Below are positions 1 through 15,592 of a DNA stretch of 64,000 nucleotides, in pieces. Position numbers and translations under genes: made by a program. A model generated the notes under the pieces. The model did no database searches. It was not told the origin of the DNA and saw only the letters and a program-made list of their open reading frames with translations. Each line of letters starts with the position of its first letter. Within the stretch, counting starts at the first letter, position 1. The stretch comes from Streptomyces albireticuli. Its GTDB lineage: Bacteria; Actinomycetota; Actinomycetes; Streptomycetales; Streptomycetaceae. The stretch lies in assembly GCF_002192455.1 (NCBI RefSeq), contig NZ_CP021744.1:1054001-1118000 (forward strand). The letters run 5' to 3'.

Positions 1-497
1 GCCGCTCCCTGAACTCCGCGAGCTCCCTGTACGTGTGGACCTCCGGCAGCCTCAACGGACGCGGCTACTCCGTGGCCGTCCCGGTCCTCATCGGCCTGGC
101 CGTGCTCGTACCGCTCGCCCTCGTCGTCGCCCGCCACCTCAACGTGCTGCGGTTCGACGACTCCACGGCCGCGTCCCTGGGCGTCTCCGCCAGCCGGATC
201 CGCCTCATCTGCCTCCTCCTCGCGGTGGGCCTCGCCGGCCTGGCCGTCGGCATCTGCGGGCCCGTCGGCTTCGTCGCCCTCGCCGCACCGGTCGTCGCGG
301 GCCGCCTGGCGGGGCCGCTGCGGGTGCCGGTGCTGGGGTCGATGCTGGTGGGCGCGGTGCTGATCGTGCTGGCGGACATGCTCGGCAGGATCGTCCTGAA
401 CGGGGTGGAGATCCCGGTCGGTGTCGTCACGACGGTGCTGGGCGGACCGTTCCTGCTGTGGGTGCTGCTCGGCCGCTCCGCGGCGACGCGCGTGTAG
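1..497 (+). CDS. FecCD-family iron-siderophore ABC permease, C-terminal part
   Basis: Only the last ~164 codons are present; the reading frame is open from position 3 to the stop at 495-497, so the gene begins before the window. It is a membrane permease subunit of a ferric-siderophore ABC importer. The visible segment begins with the GSLNGRGY stretch typical of FecCD permeases (S-L-N-G), followed by at least four hydrophobic helices, including a helix with GFVALAAP that is characteristic of the BtuC/FhuB fold. The siderophore-binding lipoprotein at 12268 and the ATPase at 13459 lack adjacent permeases, so this protein (with a partner further upstream) may complete that importer. Family assignment is solid; the substrate is inferred from context. 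Confidence 0.85.
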   Translation, partial: RSLNSASSLYVWTSGSLNGRGYSVAVPVLIGLAVLVPLALVVARHLNVLRFDDSTAASLGVSASRIRLICLLLAVGLAGLAVGICGPVGFVALAAPVVAGRLAGPLRVPVLGSMLVGAVLIVLADMLGRIVLNGVEIPVGVVTTVLGGPFLLWVLLGRSAATRV

Positions 498-521
498 GAA
501 CGGCGGGAGATTTGTCCCCGA

Positions 522-666
522 CCCGCCCCTTCCCGTAACCGGGGGCAAGCCCCCGGGCCCCCGGTTCCGGGCGACAACTCAGCCCGTCTGGGGGCACCTC
601 CCAGCGGTAGCTGGGGGAGCTTGAGGACCGGGGTCCGGGGCGGAGCCCCGGTCGGGAAGGGGCGGG
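522..666. repeat. Hairpin-rich intergenic element bounded by inverted repeats
   Basis: A 14-bp sequence at 522-535 (CCCGCCCCTTCCCG) returns as a perfect inverted copy at 653-666. Between them lie several nested hairpins: GGGGGC..GCCCCC around 541-556, CTCCCAGC-GGTA-GCTGGGGG around 598-617, and GACCGGGG..CCCCGGTC around 625-653. The block fills most of the gap between the permease and the esterase gene. From memory, the GCGGTAGCTGGGGGAG core recurs in intergenic regions of many Streptomyces genomes, so this is probably a dispersed palindromic element. It may also terminate permease transcription. Confidence 0.6.
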
Positions 667-754
667 GTGGGGAAAAGGCCCGCCGCAGGCGCACCCCGTC
701 CCACCCGCCCCGCTCCGGACCCCGCCACCCTGCCCACCAAAGAAACCAGGAGCC

Positions 755-1990
755 ATGCACCCGCAGAGCCCCGCACTCCAGAACCTCGCCGCCGCCGTAC
801 GCAACGGCACCCCCGGCGCCACCGACATCTTCTGGCGGCACGCCGCCACCACCGGCACCCCCCTCGTCGAGCCGGACCCGGCCGACCCCGGCAACCCCGC
901 GTACCGCCTCGTCACCTTCCTGTGGCGCGACGACCCGGCCGCCCCCGCCACCGACGTCCTCGCCCTCCTCCACACGGTCACCGACAAGGACCGGCACGCC
1001 CGCGACCTGAGCCCGCACCTGATGGAGAAGGTGCCGGGCACGGACGTCTGGGCCATCAGCCACCGGCTGCGGGCCGACCACCGGGCCGCGTACCAGTTCT
1101 TCGTGGCGCGCGGCCCCCGCGAGGAGACGCTGCGCACCGACCGCGAGGCGTGGCTGCGGGTGCTGGACGCGGCCGTTCCCGACCCGCACAGCACGGTGCC
1201 GGTGCTGCCCTCGAAGGACGGCCGCAACCCGTCGTCCGTGCTGGAGCTGCCCGACGCCCCGGCCCAGAAGTGGGCGCTGCCGAGGGCGGAGGTGGCGCGT
1301 GGTGAGCGCGTCGAGGCGGAGGTCGACGGCCGCCGGGTGTCGGTGCACCTGCCCGCCGGGCACCGGGCCGGTGACGGGTCGTACGCCGTCGCCGTGCTGC
1401 TGGACGGCGAGATGTGGGGGCCGGTCCTCCAGTTCGGTGACACGCTCGACAACCTGCACGCGGAGAAGCGGATCCCGCCGACCGTGACGCTGCTGGTGCA
1501 CACCATGGGCCGGGCGCGGCGGATGGCGGACCTCAGTTGCAGCGAGGAGTTCGTCGACTGGCTGGCGGACGTGCTGCTGCCGTGGGCCGCCGACGCGTAC
1601 GGCGCCACGGGCGACCCGGCGCGCACTGTGGTGGCCGGGCAGAGCGCGGGCGGTCTGACGGCGGCGTTCGCGGCGTTCCGCAGGCCGGAGCGGTTCGGGA
1701 ACGCGCTGACGCAGTCGGGCTCCTTCTGGTGGCCGGACGACACCGAGTTCGACAGCGGCAGCGAGTGGCTGACGCGGCAGTACGCGGTGCGCGAGACGCT
1801 GCCGGTCCGTTTCCATCTGGAGGTGGGCGTCCAGGAGTGGATGCTGCTCCCCCAGAACCGCCACCTGCGCAATGTGCTGGAGGCGCGCGGCTACCAGGTG
1901 ACGTACCGGGAGTTCAACGGCGGGCACGACTACGCCTGCTGGCGCGGCGGGCTGGCCGACGGCCTCGTGGGGCTGCTCGGAGCGCGCTAG
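755..1990 (+). CDS. Enterochelin esterase (Fes)-like ferric-siderophore esterase
   Basis: A 411-residue predicted cytoplasmic hydrolase that would cut the ester backbone of an imported ferric tri-catecholate to release iron. The N-terminal ~150 residues match the Fes N-terminal domain (FWR..GTPLVEPDP and VTFLWR stretches). The C-terminal half is an alpha/beta-hydrolase of the esterase-D type with nucleophile motif AGQSAGG (Ser near residue 296) and a late catalytic His in NGGHDYACW (near residue 390). The ATG is preceded by AGGAG at suitable spacing. It lies between a FecCD permease and a catecholate-type NRPS, so a cyclic tri-ester siderophore is the likely substrate. It converges with the exporter gene across a strong terminator. 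Confidence 0.85.
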   Translation: MHPQSPALQNLAAAVRNGTPGATDIFWRHAATTGTPLVEPDPADPGNPAYRLVTFLWRDDPAAPATDVLALLHTVTDKDRHARDLSPHLMEKVPGTDVWAISHRLRADHRAAYQFFVARGPREETLRTDREAWLRVLDAAVPDPHSTVPVLPSKDGRNPSSVLELPDAPAQKWALPRAEVARGERVEAEVDGRRVSVHLPAGHRAGDGSYAVAVLLDGEMWGPVLQFGDTLDNLHAEKRIPPTVTLLVHTMGRARRMADLSCSEEFVDWLADVLLPWAADAYGATGDPARTVVAGQSAGGLTAAFAAFRRPERFGNALTQSGSFWWPDDTEFDSGSEWLTRQYAVRETLPVRFHLEVGVQEWMLLPQNRHLRNVLEARGYQVTYREFNGGHDYACWRGGLADGLVGLLGAR

Positions 1991-2014
1991 CACCGCGGGG
2001 TCACGACCGCGGAT

Positions 2015-2065
2015 CACGACAGAGGTCCCGGACCGGCAGTGTGCCGGTCCGGGACCTCTGTCGTG
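2015..2065. terminator. Bidirectional terminator between esterase and exporter genes
   Basis: A perfect 24-bp inverted repeat (2015-2038 and 2042-2065) with a 3-nt loop lies between the convergent esterase (ends 1990) and MFS gene (ends 2096). This is one of the longest perfect stems in the window and should stop transcription from both sides. Confidence 0.85.
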
Positions 2066-2095
2066 GCGCGCGCGCCCTGTCGGGCGCGCGGGGTG

Positions 2096-3517
2096 TCAGG
2101 CGGCGGCCGGCGCCTGCTCGCCCTCCGGCTCGTCGTCGAAGGGCGGCGGGGCGGGGGCCTCCTTGGGCATCCGCAGGGCGAAGAGCGTGCCCGCGGCGAC
2201 CAGGCCGGCGGTGACCAGGATGCCCGTGCGGTACGGGCCCGGGTCGGCGTCGTGCGTGGACGTGGCGCCCGCGGCGGAGATGACCGCGGCGACGGCCGCG
2301 ATGCCCAGCGCCCCGCCCAGGGTGCGCACGATGGTGAACAGGGCCATGGCCTGGCCCATGGCCGGGGGCGGTACGTCCGCGAACCCGGCGATCTGCACCG
2401 TGATGACGGCCGTGCCCAGCACCAGGCCGACGCAGAACATCAGCGCCCGTACGGCCCAGGCGTTCTCGGCCACGCCCGGTACGGCGAGCGTGGCGAAGAC
2501 CGCCGTCGCCAGGACCAGGGCGGGCACGGCGAGCCACCTGGGGCCGAGCCGGGGCATCAGCCGGTCGGAGACCTGGGAGGCCAGCATCAGGCCGAGCGCC
2601 TCCGGGAAGACGCTCAGGCCCGCGTCCAGGGCCGAGGCCCCGAGCGCCGCCTGGTAGAGCAGCGGGAAGGCGAAGAGGACGCCCATCAGCCCGGCCGAGG
2701 TGACCAGGGCGAGCACGGTGGCGGAGGCGAAGACCTTGTCCGCGAGGAGCCGCAGCCGGAGCAGCGGCGTCCTGGCGCGGACGAGGTGGACGCAGCCGGC
2801 GACCAGCAGGACGAGCCCGAGCGGGCCCGCCACGGCGACGGACGGTGAGGTCCAGCCGTGGGTGGGGCCGAAGCCCAGCGCGTAGGTGAGCAGGCCGAGC
2901 GCGGGGGTGGCGAGCAGGAAGCCCTTGAGGTCGAACCCGCCCTCGACGTCCTCCTTGTGCTCGCTCAGCCCCACCGTTCCCAGCAGCACCGCCGCCGCGC
3001 CGATCGGCACGTTGACGAAGAACAGCCAGTGCCAGGAGAGGTGCTCGGTGAGGAAGCCGCCCAGCGGCGGGCCGAGGGCCGGCATCAGGGCCGTCGGCAC
3101 GATGAGCACCTTCGACAGCTTCATCCGCTCGTGCGGCGGGAAGGCGCGGAAGAGCAGCGTCATGCCGACGGGCGTGAGCAGGCCGCCCGCGATGCCCTGG
3201 ACGACACGGGCGAGGACCAGCGTCTCCAGGTTCTGGGCGAGGCCGCAGACCGCGGAGGCCGCGGTGAAGACGGCGAGGGAGCCGAGGAAGACCCGCTTGG
3301 TGCCGAAGCGGTCGCCGAGCCAGCCCGCGACGGGCAGGGCGACGGCGAGCGCCACCAGGAAGGCGACCTCGACGGTGTTGGCGGCCGACACCGGCTCGCC
3401 GAAGTCCCGGGCGATGGTGAGCAGCGCCGGGTTGACGATCGTGGAGTCGAGCCCGTTCATGCACATCGCCGCCGTGTAGACGATCACGACGGCGACGCGC
3501 GGGGATATGCCCTTCAC
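2096..3517 (-). CDS. MFS exporter, DHA2/EmrB type, probable siderophore efflux
   Basis: A 473-residue integral membrane antiporter with about 14 hydrophobic helices. It shows the DHA2 signature of the first helix ([17 protein letters not shown]), a loop motif G-x-L-x-D-R-x-G-x-K-R ([13 protein letters not shown]) and the antiporter motif around LGPPLGGFL. The GTG at 3517 was chosen over the upstream in-frame start because it overlaps the mbtH stop in a GTGA junction, the normal coupling in this operon. As the last gene of the NRPS-mbtH operon it most likely secretes the finished siderophore. The family call is firm; the cargo is inferred. Confidence 0.85.
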   Translation of the reverse strand: MKGISPRVAVVIVYTAAMCMNGLDSTIVNPALLTIARDFGEPVSAANTVEVAFLVALAVALPVAGWLGDRFGTKRVFLGSLAVFTAASAVCGLAQNLETLVLARVVQGIAGGLLTPVGMTLLFRAFPPHERMKLSKVLIVPTALMPALGPPLGGFLTEHLSWHWLFFVNVPIGAAAVLLGTVGLSEHKEDVEGGFDLKGFLLATPALGLLTYALGFGPTHGWTSPSVAVAGPLGLVLLVAGCVHLVRARTPLLRLRLLADKVFASATVLALVTSAGLMGVLFAFPLLYQAALGASALDAGLSVFPEALGLMLASQVSDRLMPRLGPRWLAVPALVLATAVFATLAVPGVAENAWAVRALMFCVGLVLGTAVITVQIAGFADVPPPAMGQAMALFTIVRTLGGALGIAAVAAVISAAGATSTHDADPGPYRTGILVTAGLVAAGTLFALRMPKEAPAPPPFDDEPEGEQAPAAA

Positions 3518-3717
3518 CCCTGGGCCGCCGGGGCCAGGTCGGTCCAGTTCTCGGTGATCCAGTCGAGGGCCGCCTGGCGCTCGCACGGGCCGTGGACGGC
3601 GGTCCAGCCGTCGGGAACGGCGGCGAACCCGGGCCAGAGGCTGTGCCGGCCCTCGGCGTTGACGAGGACGTGGAAGGGGCCGTCCCCGTCGAAGGGGTTG
3701 GCGGGTGCGTCGCTCAT
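3514..3717 (-). CDS. MbtH-family NRPS accessory protein
   Basis: A 67-residue protein of the MbtH family, which binds and activates NRPS adenylation domains. The diagnostic residues are present: N..E....SLWP near the first third and P-x-G-W (VPDGW) in the middle, ending with the W..NW helix. It begins 4 bp after the NRPS stop, with a GGAG inside the end of the NRPS gene, and its stop overlaps the MFS start, so all three are co-translated. It is expected to act on one or both adenylation domains of the adjacent synthetase. Confidence 0.95.
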   Translation of the reverse strand: MSDAPANPFDGDGPFHVLVNAEGRHSLWPGFAAVPDGWTAVHGPCERQAALDWITENWTDLAPAAQG

Positions 3718-3721
3718 GGGG

Positions 3722-10927
<7,206 letters not shown>

Positions 10928-10989
10928 GGCGTGGGGACTCCCGTTGTATGACAGCGATCTGGCCACACCGGACCCCCCGGCATGTCAGC

Positions 10990-11006
10990 TTAGGGAAGCC
11001 TAAGCT
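10990..11006. promoter_or_regulatory. Iron box (DmdR/IdeR-type operator)
   Basis: TTAGGGAAGCCTAAGCT matches 13 of 17 positions of the iron-box consensus TTAGGTTAGGCTAACCT. It sits in a perfect 8-4-8 palindrome (10987-11006). It lies between the divergent NRPS and M20 hydrolase genes and should repress both when iron is plentiful. Confidence 0.75.
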
Positions 11007-11068
11007 ATTTTTTTGCCTGCCCGTGAGACTCCCTCAGCTGAGCGGGCAAAACGAACAGGAGCCACCTC

Positions 11069-12202
11069 ATGACCGCGGCCGACGGCCTCAAATCCGCCCT
11101 GCGCGCACGCGTGCTCGACCACCGCGACGAACTCCTCTCGCTGAGCCGTCGCGTCCACGCGCATCCCGAGACCGCTTTCGAGGAGCACCGCGCCGCGGCG
11201 TGGTGCGCCGACTTCCTGCGCGGGCACGGTTTCGACGTGACGGCCCCGGCGTACGGGCTCGACACCGCGTTCGCCGCGACGGTGGGCTCCGGCCCGGTGA
11301 CCGTGGCGCTCGCCTGCGAGTACGACGCGCTGCCCGGCCTCGGGCACGCCTGCGGGCACAACCTGATCGCCGCGGCGGGTCTCGGCGCGGCCCTGGCCCT
11401 CGCGCCGTACGCCGATGAACTCGGTCTGACGGTACGGGTCCTGGGCACCCCGGCCGAGGAGCGCGGCGCGGGCAAGGCGCTGATGCTGGAGGCGGGCGCC
11501 TTCGAGGGCGTGGACGCCGCGATGATGGTGCACCCGTGCCCGTTCGAGGTCGCGGAGTTCCGCTCGTTCGCCCTGGGCACGCTCTCCGTCGCGTACACGG
11601 GCAAGGCCGCCCACCCGAGCCTCAACCCGCACGAGGGCCGCAACGCCGCCGACGCCCTGACGGTCGCCCAGGTCGCCCTGGGGCTGCTGCGCCAGCAGCT
11701 GCCGCCGCACTGGAAGGTGCACGGTGTGACCACGGGCGCGGGGACGGCGCCGAACCTCATCCCGGACCGGGCGACGGCCGAGTACGAGATCCGCGCGTCG
11801 GCCGCCGAGGACCTGCGGGAGCTGCGGGAGCGCGTCGAGGCGTGCTTCCGGGCGGGGGCGCTGGCCACGGGCTGCGAGGTGGAGCTGACCCGGCCGGAGC
11901 CGGACTACCTCGACTTCCGCACCGACGCCGGGCTGATCTCGCTGTGGCAGGCCAACGCCCGCGCCCTGGGCCGTCCGGAGCCGCAGCGGCGTGACGCGTT
12001 CGCGTGCACGGACATGGGCAACGTCTCCCATGTCGTCCCGTCGATCCATCCCGTCCTCGACATCTCCGGTGGCGCGTGCGGCCCTCATGAGCCGGAGTTC
12101 GTCCGGGCCGCGGTGTCGCCGATGGGCGAGCAGGCGCTGCTCGACGGCGCGGTGGGCATGGCGTGGACGGCGGCGGACTTCGCGGCGGCGAAGCGGGCGT
12201 AG
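11069..12202 (+). CDS. M20-family amidohydrolase/peptidase
   Basis: A 377-residue zinc-dependent hydrolase of the M20 (aminoacylase/hippurate hydrolase) family. Visible metal-site motifs are HAHPE (residues ~29-33), GHACGHN (~91-97) and PAEER with its catalytic Glu pair (~127-131), followed by the dimerisation domain and a late metal-binding stretch. The ATG has AGGAG 8 nt upstream. The gene shares an iron-boxed promoter region with the NRPS, so it is probably iron-regulated. Such enzymes cleave N-acyl amino acids or dipeptides. In this setting it could hydrolyse an acyl-amino acid amide released from the siderophore or process a precursor; that role is inference. Confidence 0.8.
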   Translation: MTAADGLKSALRARVLDHRDELLSLSRRVHAHPETAFEEHRAAAWCADFLRGHGFDVTAPAYGLDTAFAATVGSGPVTVALACEYDALPGLGHACGHNLIAAAGLGAALALAPYADELGLTVRVLGTPAEERGAGKALMLEAGAFEGVDAAMMVHPCPFEVAEFRSFALGTLSVAYTGKAAHPSLNPHEGRNAADALTVAQVALGLLRQQLPPHWKVHGVTTGAGTAPNLIPDRATAEYEIRASAAEDLRELRERVEACFRAGALATGCEVELTRPEPDYLDFRTDAGLISLWQANARALGRPEPQRRDAFACTDMGNVSHVVPSIHPVLDISGGACGPHEPEFVRAAVSPMGEQALLDGAVGMAWTAADFAAAKRA

Positions 12203-12221
12203 CGTCCCGGACCCGGTCATG

Positions 12222-12258
12222 GGAAGGGGCGGGCGGGGAAACCCCGCCCGCCCCTTCC
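12222..12258. terminator. Bidirectional terminator
   Basis: A perfect 17-bp stem (12222-12238 with 12242-12258) and AAA loop lies between the convergent M20 hydrolase (ends 12202) and siderophore-binding protein (ends 12268). Confidence 0.85.
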
Positions 12259-12267
12259 GGCGCTCCG

Positions 12268-13275
12268 TCAGGACTTCGCGCCCAGCGCCTTCACGATGTC
12301 GTCGATGACGGCGGTGCTGGCCAGCGGGCCGCCGCGGGTCGACCAGACCGAACCGTCCACCGTCACGGCGTGGTTCTTCTTGACCGCGTTCAGCTCCTTG
12401 TAGGCCGGCTTCTCCTGGACGTCCTTCAGGGCCTTCTCACCGTCGGAGGTGAGGGTGGAGAGGAACAGCCAGTCGCCGTCGATCTCGTTGATCTTCTCAA
12501 GGCTGAGCGCCGGCGTGTGGGCGTTGCCGTCCTTGTCCTGGGACTTGGGGCGCTTCAGGCCCATGTCCAGGGCGACGCCGCTGGCGAACTGCTTCTTCTC
12601 CATCCAGCTGGGGCCGTCCGGGTTCCAGCGGACGATGCTGACCTCGGCGCCCTTGTTGTCGCCCAGGCCCTCGCCGGCCTTCTTGGCCTTGGCCTCGTAG
12701 TCGGTGATGACCTTGTTGGCCTTGTCCATGGCGTTCACGGCGTTGCCGATGCCCCGGAAGGAGAGCTTCCAGTCGTCGGTCGGGGCCATGGTGACCAGAG
12801 TGGCCGGGGTGATCTCGCGCAGCTGCTTGAGCACCTGCTCGTCCTGCATGTCACCGGCCAGGATGAGGTCGGGCTTGGCGGCCACGACCTTGTCCATCAC
12901 CGGCTGGAGCAGGTTGCCGACGACGTTGATGCCCTTGACCTTGTCGTCGAGGTAGGCCGGCGGCTTGTTCAGGCCCTGGCCGTTGGTGATGCCGACCGGC
13001 TTGAGGCCGAGCGCGAGCACCGCGTCCAGGTCCTCCTGGGTGAGCGTCACGATCCGCTTGGGGTTCGCCGGGACCTGGACCGCCTTGCCGGTCGCGTCCT
13101 TGACCGTGCGCGTGCCGCCCGCCTCGGACTTCGACTCCGACTTCTTGTCGGAGCCCTTGTCCGAACCGGAGTCCGAGCCGCAGCCCGTCACCAGCACGGC
13201 TGCCGCCCCCACGGCGGCGAGGACCTGCACCGCGCGGCGCGGGGTGGACAGGAGGAGGCGGTGGGGTGCGGTCAT
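12268..13275 (-). CDS. Ferric-siderophore-binding lipoprotein (FecB/FepB family)
   Basis: A 335-residue extracellular substrate-binding lipoprotein for a siderophore ABC importer. It has a basic N-terminus, a hydrophobic stretch and the lipobox LVTGC, then a Ser/Asp/Lys-rich linker. The class III binding-protein fold follows, starting at the RIVTLTQEDLDAVLALG stretch. The ATG at 13275 has GGAG 8 nt upstream; the open frame continues to 13380 but the extra residues do not look like a signal peptide. The promoter region contains a strong iron box. It pairs functionally with the divergent ATPase at 13459 and perhaps the permease at the left edge. Siderophore specificity is inferred from the neighbouring NRPS. 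Confidence 0.9.
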   Translation of the reverse strand: MTAPHRLLLSTPRRAVQVLAAVGAAAVLVTGCGSDSGSDKGSDKKSESKSEAGGTRTVKDATGKAVQVPANPKRIVTLTQEDLDAVLALGLKPVGITNGQGLNKPPAYLDDKVKGINVVGNLLQPVMDKVVAAKPDLILAGDMQDEQVLKQLREITPATLVTMAPTDDWKLSFRGIGNAVNAMDKANKVITDYEAKAKKAGEGLGDNKGAEVSIVRWNPDGPSWMEKKQFASGVALDMGLKRPKSQDKDGNAHTPALSLEKINEIDGDWLFLSTLTSDGEKALKDVQEKPAYKELNAVKKNHAVTVDGSVWSTRGGPLASTAVIDDIVKALGAKS

Positions 13276-13379
13276 CAAAAGCTCCGGACGTGAAAGGGGG
13301 CGCGAAAGGGGACGCGAGGGAACAGGGAAGGACAATCGCGGGTCGTACGGGTATCCCTCGTACTGACCTGCGACAGCCA

Positions 13380-13396
13380 TTAGGTTAGCCTTACCT
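13380..13396. promoter_or_regulatory. Iron box (DmdR/IdeR-type operator)
   Basis: TTAGGTTAGCCTTACCT is very close to the consensus TTAGGTTAGGCTAACCT. It lies between the divergent binding-protein and ATPase genes, about 60 bp before the ATPase start, and should give iron repression of the importer in both directions. Confidence 0.88.
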
Positions 13397-13458
13397 TAAA
13401 GCCCTCAGGCAAGAGGGTCCACATCAATCCCGGCGATCTTCTGGAAAGGCCTCTGCCC

Positions 13459-14256
13459 GTGGAGCTCCGCGTAGAACAGCTCGTCGCCGGCTACCCCGGC
13501 CACCGCGCCGTGGCCGGTGTCGACCTCACCATCCCCTCGGGACAGGTCGTCGCGATCGTCGGACCCAACGGCTGCGGCAAGTCCACGCTGCTGCGCTCCG
13601 TCGCCCGGCTCCACCAGCCCGAGTCCGGCCGGGTGCACGCCGGCGACGCCGACATCTGGCAGCTGAAGCAGCGCCAGGCCGCCCACCGCATCGCCCTCCT
13701 GCCCCAGTCGCCGCTCGCCCCCGAGGCGGTCACCGTCGCCGGGCTCGTGCGCTACGGCCGCCACCCGCACCAGGGCCTCTTCCGGCAGTGGTCGCGCGAG
13801 GACGAGCGGGCCGTCGAGGAGGCACTGCGGGCCACGGGCGTCGCCGCCCTCGCCGACCGCCGCCTGGACCAGCTCTCCGGAGGCCAGCGGCAGCGCTGCT
13901 GGCTGGCGATGGTCCTCGCCCAGGAGACCCCGATCGTCCTCCTCGACGAGCCGACCAGCGCCCTCGACATCGGCCATGCCGTGGAGGTCCTCGACCTCGT
14001 GCGCGAGGTGGCCGTCGCGGGCCGCACGGTCGTGATGGTCCTGCACGACCTGGCCAGCGCCGCGCGGTACGCCGACACGGTGGTCGCCATGAAGGACGGC
14101 CGCGTCGTGGCCCACGGCTCGCCGCGCGACGTCGTCGACACGGAGCTGGTGCGCGAGCTCTACGGCATCGAGGCGGACATCCTCCAGGCGCCGGACGACG
14201 GGTCGCCGGTCGTCGTCCCGTCGGCACGGCGGCCGGTGGCGGTCAGCGCGGCCTAG
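13459..14256 (+). CDS. Siderophore ABC importer ATPase (FecE/FepC family)
   Basis: A 265-residue ATP-binding subunit that powers ferric-siderophore import. Motifs are in the expected order: Walker A GPNGCGKST (residues ~35-43), Q-loop (LLPQSP), signature LSGGQRQR (~139), Walker B IVLLDEPTSALD (~158-168) and H-loop LHDLA (~195). Length is normal for FecE. The GTG start is chosen from the family N-terminus (VELRVEQLVAGY), with GGAAAGG upstream. No permease gene adjoins it, unlike the usual permease-permease-ATPase layout, so it probably serves the permeases at and beyond the left edge. Confidence 0.92.
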   Translation: MELRVEQLVAGYPGHRAVAGVDLTIPSGQVVAIVGPNGCGKSTLLRSVARLHQPESGRVHAGDADIWQLKQRQAAHRIALLPQSPLAPEAVTVAGLVRYGRHPHQGLFRQWSREDERAVEEALRATGVAALADRRLDQLSGGQRQRCWLAMVLAQETPIVLLDEPTSALDIGHAVEVLDLVREVAVAGRTVVMVLHDLASAARYADTVVAMKDGRVVAHGSPRDVVDTELVRELYGIEADILQAPDDGSPVVVPSARRPVAVSAA

Positions 14257-14292
14257 CCGCCCGCAGGCGTCCGGGGCGCCGCCCGGCACGGC

Positions 14293-14310
14293 CTGTACCC
14301 ACGGGTACAG
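14293..14310. promoter_or_regulatory. Perfect palindrome, likely autoregulatory TetR operator
   Basis: CTGTACCC-AC-GGGTACAG is a perfect 8-2-8 inverted repeat ending 7 bp before the GTG of the TetR-family gene. Position and symmetry fit a self-repression site. Confidence 0.65.
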
Positions 14311-14317
14311 TTCCGGC

Positions 14318-14884
14318 GTGAGCACCTCGGACCGCCTCATCGAAAGCACCCGCGCCCTCCTGTGGGAACGCGGCTACGTCGGCACCAGCCCCAAGGCCAT
14401 CCAGCAGCGCGCCGGCGCCGGACAAGGCAGCATGTACCACCACTTCACCGGCAAGCCGGACCTCGCCCTCGCCGCGATCCGCCGGACCGCCGAGGAGATG
14501 CGGGCCAAGGCCGAGGAACAGTTCTCCGGGCCGGGCACGGCCCTGGAGCGGGTCTCCGCCTATCTGCTGCGGGAGCGGGACGTCCTCAAGGGCTGCCCGG
14601 TCGGCGGGCTCACCCAGGACCCGGACGTGGTGGCCGACCCCGCGCTGCGCCGCCCCGTCGAGGAGACCTTCGACTGGCTTCGCGGCCGGCTCGCCGAGTT
14701 GCTCGCCGAGGGCCGCGAGCACGGCGAGCTGAACGCCTCCCTCGACCCCGCGCGGACGGCGTCGGCCGTGGTCGCCGTGCTCCAGGGCGGGTACGTCCTC
14801 GCCCGTGCGGCCGGCTCGGCCGAGCCGTACGACCAGGCGGTGGGGGGCGTGCTGGGGCTGCTCGCGGCGCACACCACGCCGTAG
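14318..14884 (+). CDS. TetR/AcrR-family transcriptional regulator
   Basis: A 188-residue DNA-binding repressor. The N-terminal helix-turn-helix is clear: helices around residues 5-47 with the TetR signature GYVGTSPKAI..RAGAGQGSMYHHF. It is followed by an all-helical ligand domain resembling the C-terminal region of small TetR proteins (AEELREHGEL-type helix and a hydrophobic dimer face at the end). A palindrome immediately upstream is probably its own operator. No divergent target gene is present, so its regulon and ligand are unknown. It converges with the gene ending at 14912 over a short hairpin. Confidence 0.88.
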   Translation: MSTSDRLIESTRALLWERGYVGTSPKAIQQRAGAGQGSMYHHFTGKPDLALAAIRRTAEEMRAKAEEQFSGPGTALERVSAYLLRERDVLKGCPVGGLTQDPDVVADPALRRPVEETFDWLRGRLAELLAEGREHGELNASLDPARTASAVVAVLQGGYVLARAAGSAEPYDQAVGGVLGLLAAHTTP

Positions 14885-14904
14885 CGGCGGGCCCGTCCGC
14901 CGCT
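14883..14904. terminator. Short hairpin terminator
   Basis: AGCGGCGG-gcccgt-CCGCCGCT, an 8-bp perfect stem, overlaps the TetR stop and separates the convergent genes ending at 14884 and 14912. Confidence 0.5.
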
Positions 14905-14911
14905 CCCCCGC

Positions 14912-15592
14912 TCACCTCTCGCGGGCCAGCCGCGCCACGAGGCCGGGGTCCGGCTGCGGCACCTCCCCGAAGTCCTCGTCGTCGCCGGCGACGGCGAGGC
15001 GGTTGACGACGCTCTCCAGCGCCGCGGGCAGATGGGGCGTGAGACCGCTGTGCCACTGGACCAGGAGCGCGTGCCGGGCGGCGTCCGGCAGCAGCCTCCG
15101 GCCACCGGCGGCCGGCCGGGCCGGCCGCGGCTCCCGCTCCTCCTCCGGGACGTGCGAGGCCTCCGCGCGCCAGAAGGCGGCGTCGCGGAACTCGCCGTTG
15201 CGGCGGTGCGAGAGGTGGAGGCAGTAGGCGGCGGTGCGGCTGCCACCGCCCGCGCCGAACCGCCACCAGAAGTCGGCAGCGCCGGTGTGCCCCACGACAT
15301 GGAGGAGACAGGCGAAGACGAGCGCGCCCTCCGGGTCGATCCCCCGGCCGTCCTCCAGGCGTTCGAGGCTGGTGGCGGCCTCGGCGGCGCTGATGACGAG
15401 GACGCAGGCGAGGTCGAGCTCCTGGGAGGCCTCGTCGCGGGCGGTGGGGCCGCCGCCCGTGCCGCTCCGGGGGCCGGGGCCGGCGGGCCGCCCGCCCCGG
15501 CGGCGGTTCTCGAACTCCCCGGCGATGAGGCGGGCGTCGGTGGTCAGGACGGCTTCGACGACATCACCGTCGATGTCATTGCTGCGCGGCAT
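14912..15592 (-). CDS. Conserved helical protein encoded with a sigma-like factor
   Basis: A 226-residue protein that I do not recognise by function. It begins with an acidic stretch (MPRSNDIDGD), passes through an Arg/Gly/Pro-rich linker (residues ~30-55), and then shows a mostly helical domain with a distinctive Trp/His-rich part (HTGAADFWWRFGAGGG, LHLSHRRNGEF). No signal peptide or membrane segment is evident. The ATG at 15592 has AGGGGGA upstream and overlaps the end of the sigma-like gene by 49 nt in another frame, so the two are translated from one message. The pairing suggests a partner or modulator of that factor, which is inference. Confidence 0.65.
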   Translation of the reverse strand: MPRSNDIDGDVVEAVLTTDARLIAGEFENRRRGGRPAGPGPRSGTGGGPTARDEASQELDLACVLVISAAEAATSLERLEDGRGIDPEGALVFACLLHVVGHTGAADFWWRFGAGGGSRTAAYCLHLSHRRNGEFRDAAFWRAEASHVPEEEREPRPARPAAGGRRLLPDAARHALLVQWHSGLTPHLPAALESVVNRLAVAGDDEDFGEVPQPDPGLVARLARER

